NCBI RefSeq assembly: GCF_028476545.1
Contig: NW_026733201.1
Location: forward strand, 171,396 to 235,395
From: Physella acuta
Lineage: Eukaryota > Mollusca > Gastropoda > Physidae
Direction of reading: 5' to 3'
DNA: 64,000 nt
Positions 34,700 to 46,173 of the stretch are shown here, piece by piece. The first letter of the stretch is position 1. Each line of letters opens with the position of its first letter. The translations under genes and the position numbers were made by a program. The notes under the pieces were generated by a model. It made no database searches and was not told where the DNA came from. It worked only from the letters and a program-made list of their open reading frames with translations.

Positions 34700-37375
34700 T
34701 TATAATTCCCTATGAGGCTTCAAATGTAGGACTGCAGTGGGAGTGAGACCACTATCTTCTAGAGACAGTGTGTTATTTTTGTGTATTTTAAATGGGAATG
34801 TAGTAACAATATCATAGGGTACCTTAGGCCTTCTGAGGGAATCCAAATGTTTTCTCAGGTCTCCCACTGTTTCAGTGAATAACATCTTCACAATATAAGT
34901 ATCACTGCCATTTTCTGCCTTTACTCTCAATGTTGTTATGTCCCCCTGTAGTTTAGTTGCCGATTTAGATCTGTCAGCATTTTGAGCAGTATCTGAGATG
35001 CTTTTTGATACAGAAATAACTGGGGTGACTGTTGGCTTAGTGTATGAGTCGTCATTGCCTAGCAGTGTCTTTTGAATAGAGTCCCGGATGTCTATAATCT
35101 TGCCATCTCTGACCACAGACTTGGGTATCTTGTGTAGAAACTGAGCTTGTGTCAATGGTTTATTTGGCAGCCTGCTTGTTGTAATGACAGATTCTGAAGA
35201 CTTGTCTGTTATGAAAAAATAAAAACATTTTAGTAAATGAAACAAATCTGCTTTACATTGTTTACTTCCTTAGTTAAAATTATTTTATTAGGAAATAAAT
35301 TACCAAGTTTTTCAGTGTGTCCAAGTGGACTTGATAGTGGGAATTTTTTGGTTGCATCTCGTAAATTTGTACGGATCAAACGTGATGGTTTAATCTCACC
35401 TCCAAGTGTCTGACCCTCTCCAGCAAAAGCTAATAGGTGTTTTTTTGGCTGAAAGTAAGTTCCACGCAAATCAGTCACAACAAAAGGTACTCCGTCAGGA
35501 TACCTAGAAATAAAAGTTTCTAGATATAAATTTGAACATTTTGTGCTTAAGTGTGCAGTAAACATGAAGATCAAACAAAACCTACTAATCTATGAATACT
35601 GAATAAGAGTCTTAAATTTCAAGTAAAGCAAGTAAAGAGATTTTTAACCTCCAGTTCATTTGTTTTTTCCCTTTCACTTGATGGAACAAGTGAAAATCAC
35701 AACAGTGGCATGTTATAAAAACTTAGAGAAGTATTGGTAGTAATTAGTTAAATGGCTGAAATTATGGTTCAACCTCAGTGAAATGTACAGCGGGTCAGCA
35801 CCGTGACAGCGGTAGGATTTCGAGGGGGGGGGGGGGGGGGGAGAAGGAGAATAATTTAAAAAAATGTATGCATATAATAATTTTAAGAATTATGGTCTCA
35901 TGACATTCAGAATTTAAAGGCTGGAAGTTAAGTTGTAACTTAATGTGAGTCCTAGTAATTTTGGGTATCCATGGGTTAGGGTTAGGGTTATGAATATCTA
36001 TTAATCCCCCCCCCCCCCCCCCCCCCCCCCCCCCACCACAGCCCACCAGCTCAGTGTCCTGCCCCTGTGTGTATGAAAATATTGAAATCACCTTTTCTGT
36101 AACTCTGTAGGAAAGTAGCCATCAAGCAAATCCTGTACACACTGGCGAGTTGTCGGGTCTGTGTAGGGTCTGAATGGTCCATCATACATTAGGATGCCAT
36201 TAGCATAGATGGTTAATTGCACTGGATCAGGAATTTCAAATCTTGCACCATCTGCAGTTTTTTTAATTTTTGCAACACCTTCACCAGCTAACACATTTAA
36301 ATCTTTTATGTTTTCAATTAACAGATTAAAGTCTATGTTGAGAGGGATGGGAGCAACAGGTAGTGACAAGTCCTGTCGCCAAATTCCAAAGGGGTTAGAT
36401 GAAGCTATTGAATTGCCCGGAGAATCACTTCGAATAGATATTTCTGTCACATTATTATTTTCATCATCATCCTCATCAATGCTATCTCGAAGATAAACAT
36501 TAGAGTCTAAGGTTGTGGATTCTCCTACCCAAACCATTCCATAATCTGCCAAAAATGTTTCCATTTCATGTACCTGATAATTAAAGTATAAAAGACTGAA
36601 ATCAGGTAAAAAAAAATGTTCAAAAGGTAACAATATAAATCTACTATTTAGTTATTTCAAGCATGAAAAAAGTGCCACTTATTTTGTAATTAATCAGCAG
36701 ATGAAGCTACTTACTGCGGACAAACAGAATTTTTTTTCTGAAAACTAGAAACAAACCTGTTGCTTGAGCAGCAGACAATGTGTCTCTAGGTCTTTGACTT
36801 CATTTGAAGTAGTGTTTTCTTTCCTGGCTTTTTCTAAAATTTGCAGCTTGTCTTCTAGAATTTTAATTTGCCGGTCTTTAGCTTTGATTTCACTCTCCTG
36901 ACTTTGTGTCTGTAAACATGATTGATACAAGAGATTTCACATATTTTAGAAATAATACAATTTACATTTTGAAACAAAACAAAATATTGATCTCTTATTA
37001 TTTGATACATTGACTTCAATATATATTTTAAAAATTTACTTTTTGTTCTAGCAGAGCTACTCTGTTAATCATCAGCTTCATTAGCTCAAAGTCAGAAGGT
37101 GGTGAGGTTGCTTCGTTCTTCTTTTCAGGAGAAAAGTCACGTCTAGAAGACTCTGGCTTTTTTAGCACTGTCTGGCTATTTGACAAATTTAAATGAGGGA
37201 AATACATATTCTTTTTTCTATGTTCTTGGGTCACTTGTGTCGTTATTTCTTCTAATAAGCTTTTTTCATCATCAGAATATTCTGGATGCCGAAAAGGAAT
37301 GGGGCGATTTCCTGTCATATGTCCAGGATAAAGGGGTATTTTATTTTTTTTCAGTGAATGAAGTGGTGAACTCAT
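34700..37375 (-). CDS. UBXN11: UBXN11-like SEP and UBX domain protein (5 exons)
   Basis: Exons in transcript order are 37375-37040, 36909-36757, 36573-36092, 35503-35304 and 35205-34700, all GT-AG. They join to 558 residues (human UBXN11 is about 520). Residues 90-160 are charged and heptad-like (coiled coil). Residues 194-205 are very acidic. A SEP domain spans roughly 262-341 (VQLTIYANGILMYDGPFRPY, then LLDGYFPTEL and YPDGVPFVVTD). A UBX domain spans roughly 479-554 (TTLRVKAENG to VLHLKPH). Order coiled coil, SEP, UBX distinguishes UBXN11 from NSFL1C/p47-type proteins, which have an N-terminal UBA. UBX domains bind p97/VCP, and UBXN11 (Socius) is reported to bind Rnd GTPases. The usual UBX FPR loop reads FPF here. 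An ETS-like CCGGAAG lies upstream at 37631. Confidence 0.93.
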
Positions 37376-38365
37376 TTTCTAATATTCTGAGGGAAAAAAA
37401 AATTGTATCATATTATTGAAAATATATCGTCAGATATTTAAAACAATATACTTCATTTCTTTAAAAGGTTACAGTGAATATCTATGTTATAAATGTAAAT
37501 ATCGTTAGTTAATATTATTTAAAAAATTAATAAATAATTTGTTAAATTTTAATTTGTCATGTTAAACTATGCTTAAAAATTAATTTTATTTCACTTTTAT
37601 CATTGTAATTTATTTTTAGGCTGCTTCTAGCCGGAAGAAACCACAACTGTGCAGTGGGGAAAACATATTGCTTTCCTTTGTTCCTTTGTGGTAATGTTTT
37701 CTATGCACTGTGAACACATATAATTACCCAAATGCCAAACCCTAATCCTCACCAACCAGAATTTTTTTCAGGAATCTTTTCAGCTTATCCTGATGCCTAA
37801 AACCTAACCCTATCCTTAATGGTAACCCCAAAGACTAAATCTAACCCGTAACCCTTAAAAGTTCAAAAACTGCTCTCATGAAAAAAAATGACAAAATAAA
37901 CACTACAAGCCAAACGGAATGGAACCCACACCACAAAAACGAGCTAACTGCCACACAACGACTATCCAAAGAATTATCAACACGTTGAAAAGATTAATGT
38001 CATACATATTTGCTCTGCCTAAATAACTAGAAAGTTATTGACAAACGTATAGATTAGTAGGCCTTCATAACAAAACTAAGTGACTAAACGACTAAACAGA
38101 CTAGTTTAACAAATAAACTAAAAATAAATTACTTTACTAAGCCTACTTAATAATAATGATCATACACTATAACTATTCATATTATTAGGAGTCACATACT
38201 ATTAAATTTTATTTTTCAGGTTTTTTTTTCCAGCCAAAACTTTCAGCCTGCAATAAGTGAAAAATGTTGTAGCTACTTACTTAATAATATTAGTTATTAG
38301 TATTAGAAAAGAATACTAATATTATACCTAATAATAATAGTAAATAGTAGCCCCTAATAAAATAA

Positions 38366-38794
38366 TCTATATATATAATTCTCTTCTGGGAGACGCTAGA
38401 AAACAAGCTGTAAGCGCGCTCCCTACCACCCCTACATGGTCTGGTGAGCTGTGGTTCACGCTAAATGTTTACTTTCGTAGAGCCGGGTTTAGTGACGGCT
38501 ATTAGGGGCTGATAATTTAGTTTGAAACGATTTTAAACTTAGGGGAGGTAACTAAGAGGAGGCTGCTTTCACGGGGGGGGGGGGGGGGGGGGTGTAGGGT
38601 AGGGGGAAAGGAGAGGAGGGTTGGGGAAAAGGAGGGTGGGGGTAGTATCGTTCTTAACAACCTACTGATAGTGTTTTAAAGCAAATATTTTCAGTGGCAG
38701 CATTAGTACTGTCGAATTCACAAATTATGAATTACTGAAAAGTAGAAAATAAAACAACTAAATAGCGGCGTATGATATGCCGCGGGTCGGCTCG
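38366..38794 (+). mobile_element. possible non-autonomous Helitron, about 429 bp
   Basis: Starts TCTATATATATAATTCTCTT after an A. Near the 3' end, CGGCGTATGATATGCCG forms a GC hairpin followed by CGGGTCGGCTCG and then a T. The 5' TC, 3' hairpin just before the end, A/T insertion site and absence of TIRs or duplication fit Helitrons. The expected terminal CTRR reads CTCG, so the call is tentative. Confidence 0.45.
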
Positions 38795-41700
38795 TATTAA
38801 ATAATAAATAATAGGCCTAAATAATATTTTTAAAAAAATTAATTTATCAATATCATGATGATCATCATAAAATTCATAATCTAAAAATCTAAGTTAAAAG
38901 TAAAAGTTATTCGCCAACAGTGAAATGAAATTACAAGACAAGTTCAAGTAATTTAGATCTTGTAGGAATGTACATACTTTTAAATAATTTATATAAGGAT
39001 GAAAAGTAAGAATTTTAAGTAAATATAAGACTTAAAATTTTACTCGTGATCTATAAATTACATTATTACATAATGTCGAACTATGATTAAAAAAATTAAT
39101 GGTAGTCATGGACGCCATTGCCAGGATTCCATCTTGCTTTAAAAAAGTTAAAACAAAGATAAATATTTACCTTGTCGAAACTCTTTATGGCAATATCAAA
39201 TAATAAGATTATCACCTCTTATTATTTAATAAAACATCTTATTATTGACAAATGACAACATCTTTTAAATAATGGCAATAGTCATTTATATTAGATATTT
39301 GAGCGTCATTCGCAAGAGCTAGAATCTACTAGATCTACAACTTAGTTTTGAGTCTGTCTGTTTGGCCTGATTTAATTGTGTTCATAAGTAAGGTCTTGAA
39401 ATTTAGATCTGTTGATATTTTTAAGCTGGATAATTTATTAAAACGCCAGTAAAGCCGTTTTTTTTGGGGCTAATGTTTTAAAATTAAACTTTAGAAATTA
39501 GAATAGAGACAAAAGCAAACGGAAACTGAAAAAAAAACGCATGTTCAAAATGTGAGCCAAAACAACATATTTTTTTCCTTTTATAAATGACGTCATGAAT
39601 GTGCGTGTTTTTCAGAAACGATGGTTTGATATGTATTATGTAAGATTATGTTAGGCCTAAATTAACGATGAGATGCAACTATAAATACACTAGAATGTTT
39701 TTGAAAATTAGCTTTATTTGTAGTCAATGTAAAGGATATCAAGTAGTTATTTCACCCTGAAAAACAAAATTGTTACCATACGTTGTTAGTGTACACAAGA
39801 TAATTTACTTCGTCTTTTTATTTTCTCGTATACGAAGTATATAGGAAGTATTGTAGTCGTCGGAAAAACATAGTTTTGCTATTTTGTCCGTATGTCTCTG
39901 TGTTAAGTACCGCTACATCTAGGTTGATCGAATTTCATTTATAAGTATAAGTATTATATCTAATTTTTAGTTCTGTATCAACTTTTCAGCGATTTCCGGA
40001 AGTGTAACTTATTCTACTTTTGGTTTTTCGAAGCCTATTACTTGAGTAATATTGTATTACACATAGATAAACGAAATTGTCTGCCTTCTGTCATATTTTG
40101 AGTAATTTCCGTTGAGTAAATTAAATTTTTTGTTTTTTTCTCGACGAGATTCTTTTCTTTTTTTAAAAAAGTTTAAGTATGTAAAAACAGATTAAAAATC
40201 ATGTCTATATCCTGAGTAGACATCCCCGTTGTGTTAAATAAGAATATTTGAGAAAGTTTAGTGGAGATCACTCCCGCTTTATTAGATATATATGAGTTCA
40301 GTCCTATAAAAGCCACTTACATGTTTGTTTAGTGCCTCGTTCTAGGTACCACTTCTCTGTAACTAAAGCTCTCTTTCTTAATATAAACATATTTATATAT
40401 ATATAATTATATATATATATATATATATATAGACTATATTAAGATCCTTCATGTTTGTGTATTTATATACCAGACTGAAGCCTTTATATATATATATATT
40501 TATATATAAGTGCATACAGTTATGTGTATTATACTTTTACATTTTTTTTGTGGCACAACCACTACATCTGTTTCAAAGTATAAAACAACTGAGCTCTAGA
40601 CGAACCAGTATATACACCAACTACAACCACCTTAGCTATATTTAGTCCATCTAGCTTACCTATAACTTAGTAATAAATACACCCGATTTTCCATCTATAT
40701 CAAGCTTTAAGTAAATTATAAATTGTGGAAACATTTAGTTTTAATTCAAACAAAACACAGTTCAAAATAAATTTTTGGTTCTTCCTTTAAACCAGTAAAG
40801 AAAATGGTTTGGGGCTTTTACTTTTATTGTCAATAATCTTTGTTAAATAGTTTATAAGAAAAGTTATTTAACAAGTCATATTAAATTATACTTTTATTAT
40901 ACTCCAATTCATATGATGCACAGAACAATACAATAAAAAAAAAAAAAAAAAACAAACATAAAAAAAAAACACATGCAATTGCAAATAATAAAATTGCATG
41001 AAAAAACTAAAACCTTTGTTAAGGGAACAAATGCAACAAGCAAATACTTTTTATATTTTATCAACATTTTTTTTTGTATGATGCCCACAACTTCTTTTAA
41101 AATACAATGAAGAAATGTAAGAAGACAAGAAAATCTTAATCCTAGTTATCAAATAACCAGATTTTATACAAACAAAATACCAATTATACCCATAATCAAA
41201 GCAAATCAGGCTACACGAAACAAATGTGTATAAAGAGCTTTGTAAGTTATGTATTAAAAAAAAAATATTTTAAAATTGTGTAGCACAATGTCAAAGACAG
41301 AGAAGAATGTTAAAGTATCTGCGGTTGATTCTTTAACTGTATGTTTAAACTATGCATCTATTCTGATACAAAGAACGATTGCCTCTACATTAACAGATGC
41401 AACATTTTTATAAACAAATTATTTTTAGTGAATTCAATGACAATCTCAATCAGATATTCTTGGAGCTGATACTAGTTTTTATTTAATGTCTCATCAAATG
41501 AATCTATGCTATCAACATGAAAGACTGCTCTGAAACAATGCAGCAGTAATTATAACTTTGTTAAAAATAATGGAATGAGGTTCAGATAGCCACAAGATAT
41601 CCAATCCTTATAAAAATAAACATCAATGATTTATCAACAATTCAACCATACTCTTATATTTATGTCCACATATTTACATATACAGACCTCCGTGTTACTT

Positions 41701-42180
41701 CACTAACTGAAGCATCTGTATGCCTAGTGTATGCTATTTACTGTGCAACTAACATTTAGCAGCAACAGTTTCAAAGTAAAATTAACATCCAAGCAGGTGT
41801 TTCACAAGAAAATGCGGCAGACACATATTTGACTACCCCTGAATGTGGCCAACATTGTGAACAAACCTGACATATTTTGATTGTGTCACATAAATAGTTA
41901 AAACAAAAAGATGCATTACATTGTAGTACTGGTTTTACTGCTAACAATAAAATAGCTAGTAATTGATATTTTTTTGGAGCTGGTATTAATAGCATTTCAA
42001 AAAACAATTCTGAAAAATAGCATCATATAAACAAATTTGAAAGAACTTTTAAAGAAATAGTTACAACTGTTTTTTTCTTAGCATACAAAACATGTCTAAT
42101 TTCTGCATGAAGGTCTGTTTATTTTGTAGTTTAAATATTAAAATTTCTTTAAATGGTCTTAAACTTTTTCTTCCAATTAA

Positions 42181-42290
42181 GTAAAATTCCCTTTTTGAAT
42201 TTGGGCAACGGAAGTAGAGTTAACCTGTTTCTGTTACCTCGGCATACAAAAGGGGTAATGTGGTCATGCCATCCCATAATTTACTCACTA
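42181..42290 (-). mobile_element. truncated SINE, tail portion only
   Basis: Matches the non-tRNA part of the SINE at 44538-44790 through TTCCCTTT, TGTTTCTG, ACCTCGGCAT and TAATGTGGTCA in the same order. The tRNA-like head is absent. Confidence 0.65.
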
Positions 42291-44187
42291 AGTAACAAAC
42301 AAAACTTAGAAAAGAAAAACATTTCAATGCATAATATTTCTTTTTGTTAGTGCAGTATTAAAAATTGAAGGGACTCCCCTTTTAAGATGTCTATTTGTGT
42401 AGACTGGGTGGTTAGGTCCATGTGGAAATCCACCCACACAGTGAGTTTTACAACAAAATATTTGATTTGCTACTAGAAACTAACATGCAATCTGCATACA
42501 AAATGTACACATTTAAATGGCTGTACTTTTAAAAAATTAACCCAGCTCAGCAGGTTATCAAAGCTATAGTAATACAAATTAGTACCTCTGTGTACAACAA
42601 CAGAAATAATACTTTGAAAATTTTTCTTTACATAAGTTACAAAAGATAAATCTTCACTACTATGCAACAGTTTTTCATATGGAATATATATAACTCTCAT
42701 ACATTGTATAACAGTTAAAATATTTTCTTAAATTCTTTACAGCACATTCTAAAATCTACTTTTAATATTTGATAACAGATTTTCCAGAAAGGTCTAAATG
42801 TCCACTTTTTGGTAGACAGCATAAGTTGATGACACCCTTATGTCAAAATGATAGATTTGCTTTTTTTTTTAAAAAAAAAACCCTCAACAATGAAATTGAC
42901 ATTACTAATACTAAATATAACTCAAGCTAACTATGAAAAAAATGGAACACCAACTGTAATGTGTTGAGACTTTGTCAAGTGATCCCACCATGTCATGAAA
43001 TATTTGCAACATCAATTAAATAACACTTCAGTTCACATATGTGTGGATATAGTCACTGTTTTGGCTGCTCCACTAGTTTCGGTGAGTCACATGAGATTTA
43101 AGAGTCCTTCTGTTCGGAACTGTTGATAATTTTAGTTGAGATTTAAAAAAAGGACAAGTGCGTCAGAATAAATAAATCAAGTGCATGAGAAAATCAAGAA
43201 GACCAAAAAGCTTCTTTTATTACATGGCACGCTCTCAAACTTCACTAACTTTTTTCCCCATAAACAAACAATGCACTGGCTATCTGGCATAGGGGTAAAA
43301 CTGATATTAAACTCATTTTCCTATCTAAAAAAAGATGATGGAATTATGCAAATACAAACACACAGCTACTAGATTAGACTAGGGTATGTTATATTCTTTA
43401 AAATTAGAATAAAATATGAATTAAATACAGATAAAATAAAAACTTTTCTTAAATAACAATTGGTTACAACAAACTAGGTAGAAACAGCCAACAAAAGTTG
43501 ACTAAAGTAATTTGTTTTGTAATGTAAACAGAATCACATTAAAAAAGATCATTAAAATAATTTGAAAAATACATAAAATTAACTTATATAAGAGCAACAG
43601 AAATTATAATATTTTTGATAGGTTAAATTTGAAAGAATTTAAAAATACCCAGTGGCAAAATAAATCTTTAATGAATATGTGTTCACAAAGGCACAAGGCT
43701 AGAGTTGTGTAACACTTCAATAACATGATGTTTGCAACAATTAAGTTCATCTCATTAGGAAAAGCATTACCATCAAGTGAGAAAGCAACTTAGGTCAATG
43801 ACATAACTGCTGCGTATAATTATTCTTGCAGGTAAACACATTTCTTAATTACTTTACTTTAATGCCTTAAGAGTTGTAAAAACATTGACTTTCAAGTTTA
43901 CTATTTAACTGCAGAAAAATCTTTATTAAGTCTACACTAAATCATTAGAATTTTAGTTAACTTTTTTTTAGATAAAGTATACATCAACTGTACAAAATCT
44001 TAATACGATGTTTAAATGCAAAAAAAATATTAATAAATAAAACACAGCCTGTAAGTTTACTGGCTTTCTTTTCATGTGTTCTAATAAATACTTTCTTTAT
44101 AAAGCAAGTAATTTACAAAAGATAAATGCAGCATTAGATTAGCTGTTAAAATAAAATTCATCATGCAATAGTTAATCTTTGTTAACT

Positions 44188-46173
44188 TCAATGAATAAAC
44201 AAAGTAGTGTTTGCACGTAAATCCACTTTGTCCATGTTAAAGGCCCAATCATGACCATCAAAGTAAATGTTGTACAGCATTTCTGGTATGGGGGGCTTGG
44301 CATTCAGCTGATGCATGATCTGAAGTATGCAAGTGTAAGACAAGTGAATATGTGTCATCTAAAGAATGCAGATAGTTTGTACATGCAAGAAATGCAAAAT
44401 TTGTAAGACCTGATAAATGCAGTAACAATGAACAAATGTCAAGAAAAATTCATGGTCTTAATAACCAACACAAGCATTTTCACAATAACTGTGTGGACAT
44501 TTATGCAGATACAACACAAATAGAAATCACTAGCATAAAAGTAGTAAGTAGAGTTCCCTTTCAAAACCTAACGGGCAAGTGAAGAGTTTACTTGTTTCTG
44601 TGACCTCGGCATGTGAAGAGATAATGTGGTCAGTATGTCCAGCCGCCTTTACTTTCCTTAACGTGAGTTAGGTACCCATCAGAGTTGTGTGGATTCAGGG
44701 ACGGTCTACTCACTTGAACCCGGATTCGAACTCAAACTTACACTTACGGGTCATCAGTCCAGCTCTCTACCGCTAGACCACACCGTTCCCAATCACTAGC
44801 ATACCATTCTCTAACTATTTGGCATATAATTAAACCTTGAGGAATAAGCTAATTAAATTATAGTAGGGCTAACAAATTATCAACCACAGATATAAATAAG
44901 AATTTAAATGTTGCAGAAGAATGTCTTACTTGATAAGATCTAAACGCTAGGTAGGCCTGTAACACAAACAGAATTGTGCAGATCAAAAGACTGATGACAC
45001 CAAGTAGATGGAAAAAACGTTCTCTACCCCAGGCTAAACTGTAAACAACAATAGAAATAATGAAATGGAAATCAAACAATAAATATGTGCTACATAGAAC
45101 ATTAACTCTCTCTCTCTATACGGAAACCGGCTCAGAAGGTTGACTTCCATTAGCCAGACAGGCCTCAGTGTAGCAAACTCCGACCACAAGAGTTTCCCAC
45201 ACATCGGTCGCTACTTCCGTCGGCTCTCACCGGGCTTTCTTCCCCACCCACCAGACGCGGGACGTCGTCCTAACGCCTGGCACCCAGCTTGATCGTGGGG
45301 GGCGTTCGGCCAGATCAAAAACCTCTAGCTGCTGTTGGCTACCACTAGCCATTCCGCACCCATTAGGGGGGTCATGAGCTTGGTCCGACTAGTGGCACTC
45401 TTCCGAAGCCACAAGAAGGCCGCAGCTTAAAGTCAAAATATGTGGTTAGGGTCGAGAGAAAACCCTTTTTGGTTCCCGGCAGTCTTGCACCTCTCCTCCC
45501 CCACGCTATTATGTAGGGGACTTGGGAGTCCGACGTACCAGGCTCTTCGGAAGAACACTAACTAGTTAGTTTAACACTAGGAATAATATGTCACTAGTTA
45601 CAATCACATTAATAAAGACAACATGAATGAAGGCTATTTAATAAGTTCTTCGACGATATATAGCACCAATACATTTTATTTTTTTAAAATGTCTTTATTT
45701 GAATAAAAAAACTTTTTGGGTCGCAATGAATAAGCCTAGATAAAGAGTGATTTTAGACATCAATGAAAAAAATATAGAAAAAAAGTTAACTTCTTACAGC
45801 ATTATGTTAAAAAGTAGGTTACTTACAATAAAGCCCATACTTTTATATCATCATCAAAACCTCCTTGAACAGCATCAAAAACTTTTAATTTCCAAGCTTT
45901 GTCCAGTTCACGATCTTTTAACACTAAACTATTGTTAAGTTCCATTTTCTTATGTTTTTTCACTTTTGATTTGGAAGATTTGCATTTTCTTTGATGTGAT
46001 TTTGAGTTTGTCTTTTCTACTAGTTTATTGACTGTTGACATACTGTATGTATCCATTTTTCTGTGATTTATAATAAAATCTGATGATAACTGAAATGTTC
46101 TGTAAGATGAACATATTGTAACACTATTTTTAGCTAACAAGCTACAAATAGTCCTATGTAAAATTTGAAGCAT
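44188..46173 (-). CDS. unrecognised single-pass membrane protein (3 exons)
   Basis: Exons in transcript order are 46173-45827, 45038-44930 and 44319-44188, all GT-AG, joining to 195 residues. Residues 1-30 (MLQILHRTICSLLAKNSVTI...) lack acidic residues and have Arg, Lys and Ser, resembling a mitochondrial targeting sequence. Residues 54-77 are Lys/Ser-rich. One hydrophobic helix lies at about 127-148 (LLGVISLLICTILFVLQAYL). The tail holds KPPIPEMLYNIYFDGHDWAF, which looks conserved-type because of its Pro, Trp and aromatic content. A later start at Met40 is possible, which would remove the presequence. I do not recognise the family. Exact frame across two introns with proper splice sites is the evidence that it is real. 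Both introns host insertions. Confidence 0.75.
44538..44790 (-). mobile_element. tRNA-derived SINE with 13-bp target duplication
   Basis: On the minus strand the head begins GGGAACGGTGTGGTCTAGCG, with an A-box-like TGGTCTAGCGG and a B-box-like GAGTTCGAATCC spaced as in tRNA genes, followed by an unrelated body. AATCACTAGCATA flanks both sides (44525-44537 and 44791-44803) without mismatch. It lies in an intron of the membrane-protein gene, in the same orientation as that gene. Confidence 0.92.
45108..45551. mobile_element. GC-rich interspersed insert, retroelement-like
   Basis: About 444 bp markedly richer in GC than the surrounding intron, starting after CTCTCTCTCTATA. Flanks share AGAACATTAACT and AGAACACTAACT (12 bp, one mismatch), consistent with a target-site duplication. 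No open frame and no tRNA head. It may be a 5'-truncated or non-autonomous retroelement. Family not recognised. Confidence 0.5.

Larger units (their letters stand above)
37376..44187. other. AT-rich intergenic region with scattered repeats
   Basis: About 6.8 kb with no supported gene. Part of it is probably the UBXN11 promoter and first-exon leader (37376-37700), and the right end may be 3' UTR of the downstream minus-strand gene. It holds a Helitron-like element, a truncated SINE, (TA)n-like tracts at about 40388-40430 and 40485-40508, poly-A at 40937-40955 and poly-G at 38575-38592. A palindromic TGACGTCA occurs near 39589. Confidence 0.5.

Noticed and set aside
35790-36070. hAT-type element with CAGCGGTAGGA and TCCTGCCCCTG ends
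   Set aside because: The inverted similarity is short and the flanks (CACCGTGA and TGTGTATG) show no duplication.
44706-44785. A second tRNA gene on the minus strand
   Set aside because: A and B boxes are present, but the stems do not fold into a proper tRNA. It is the head of a SINE with a target-site duplication.
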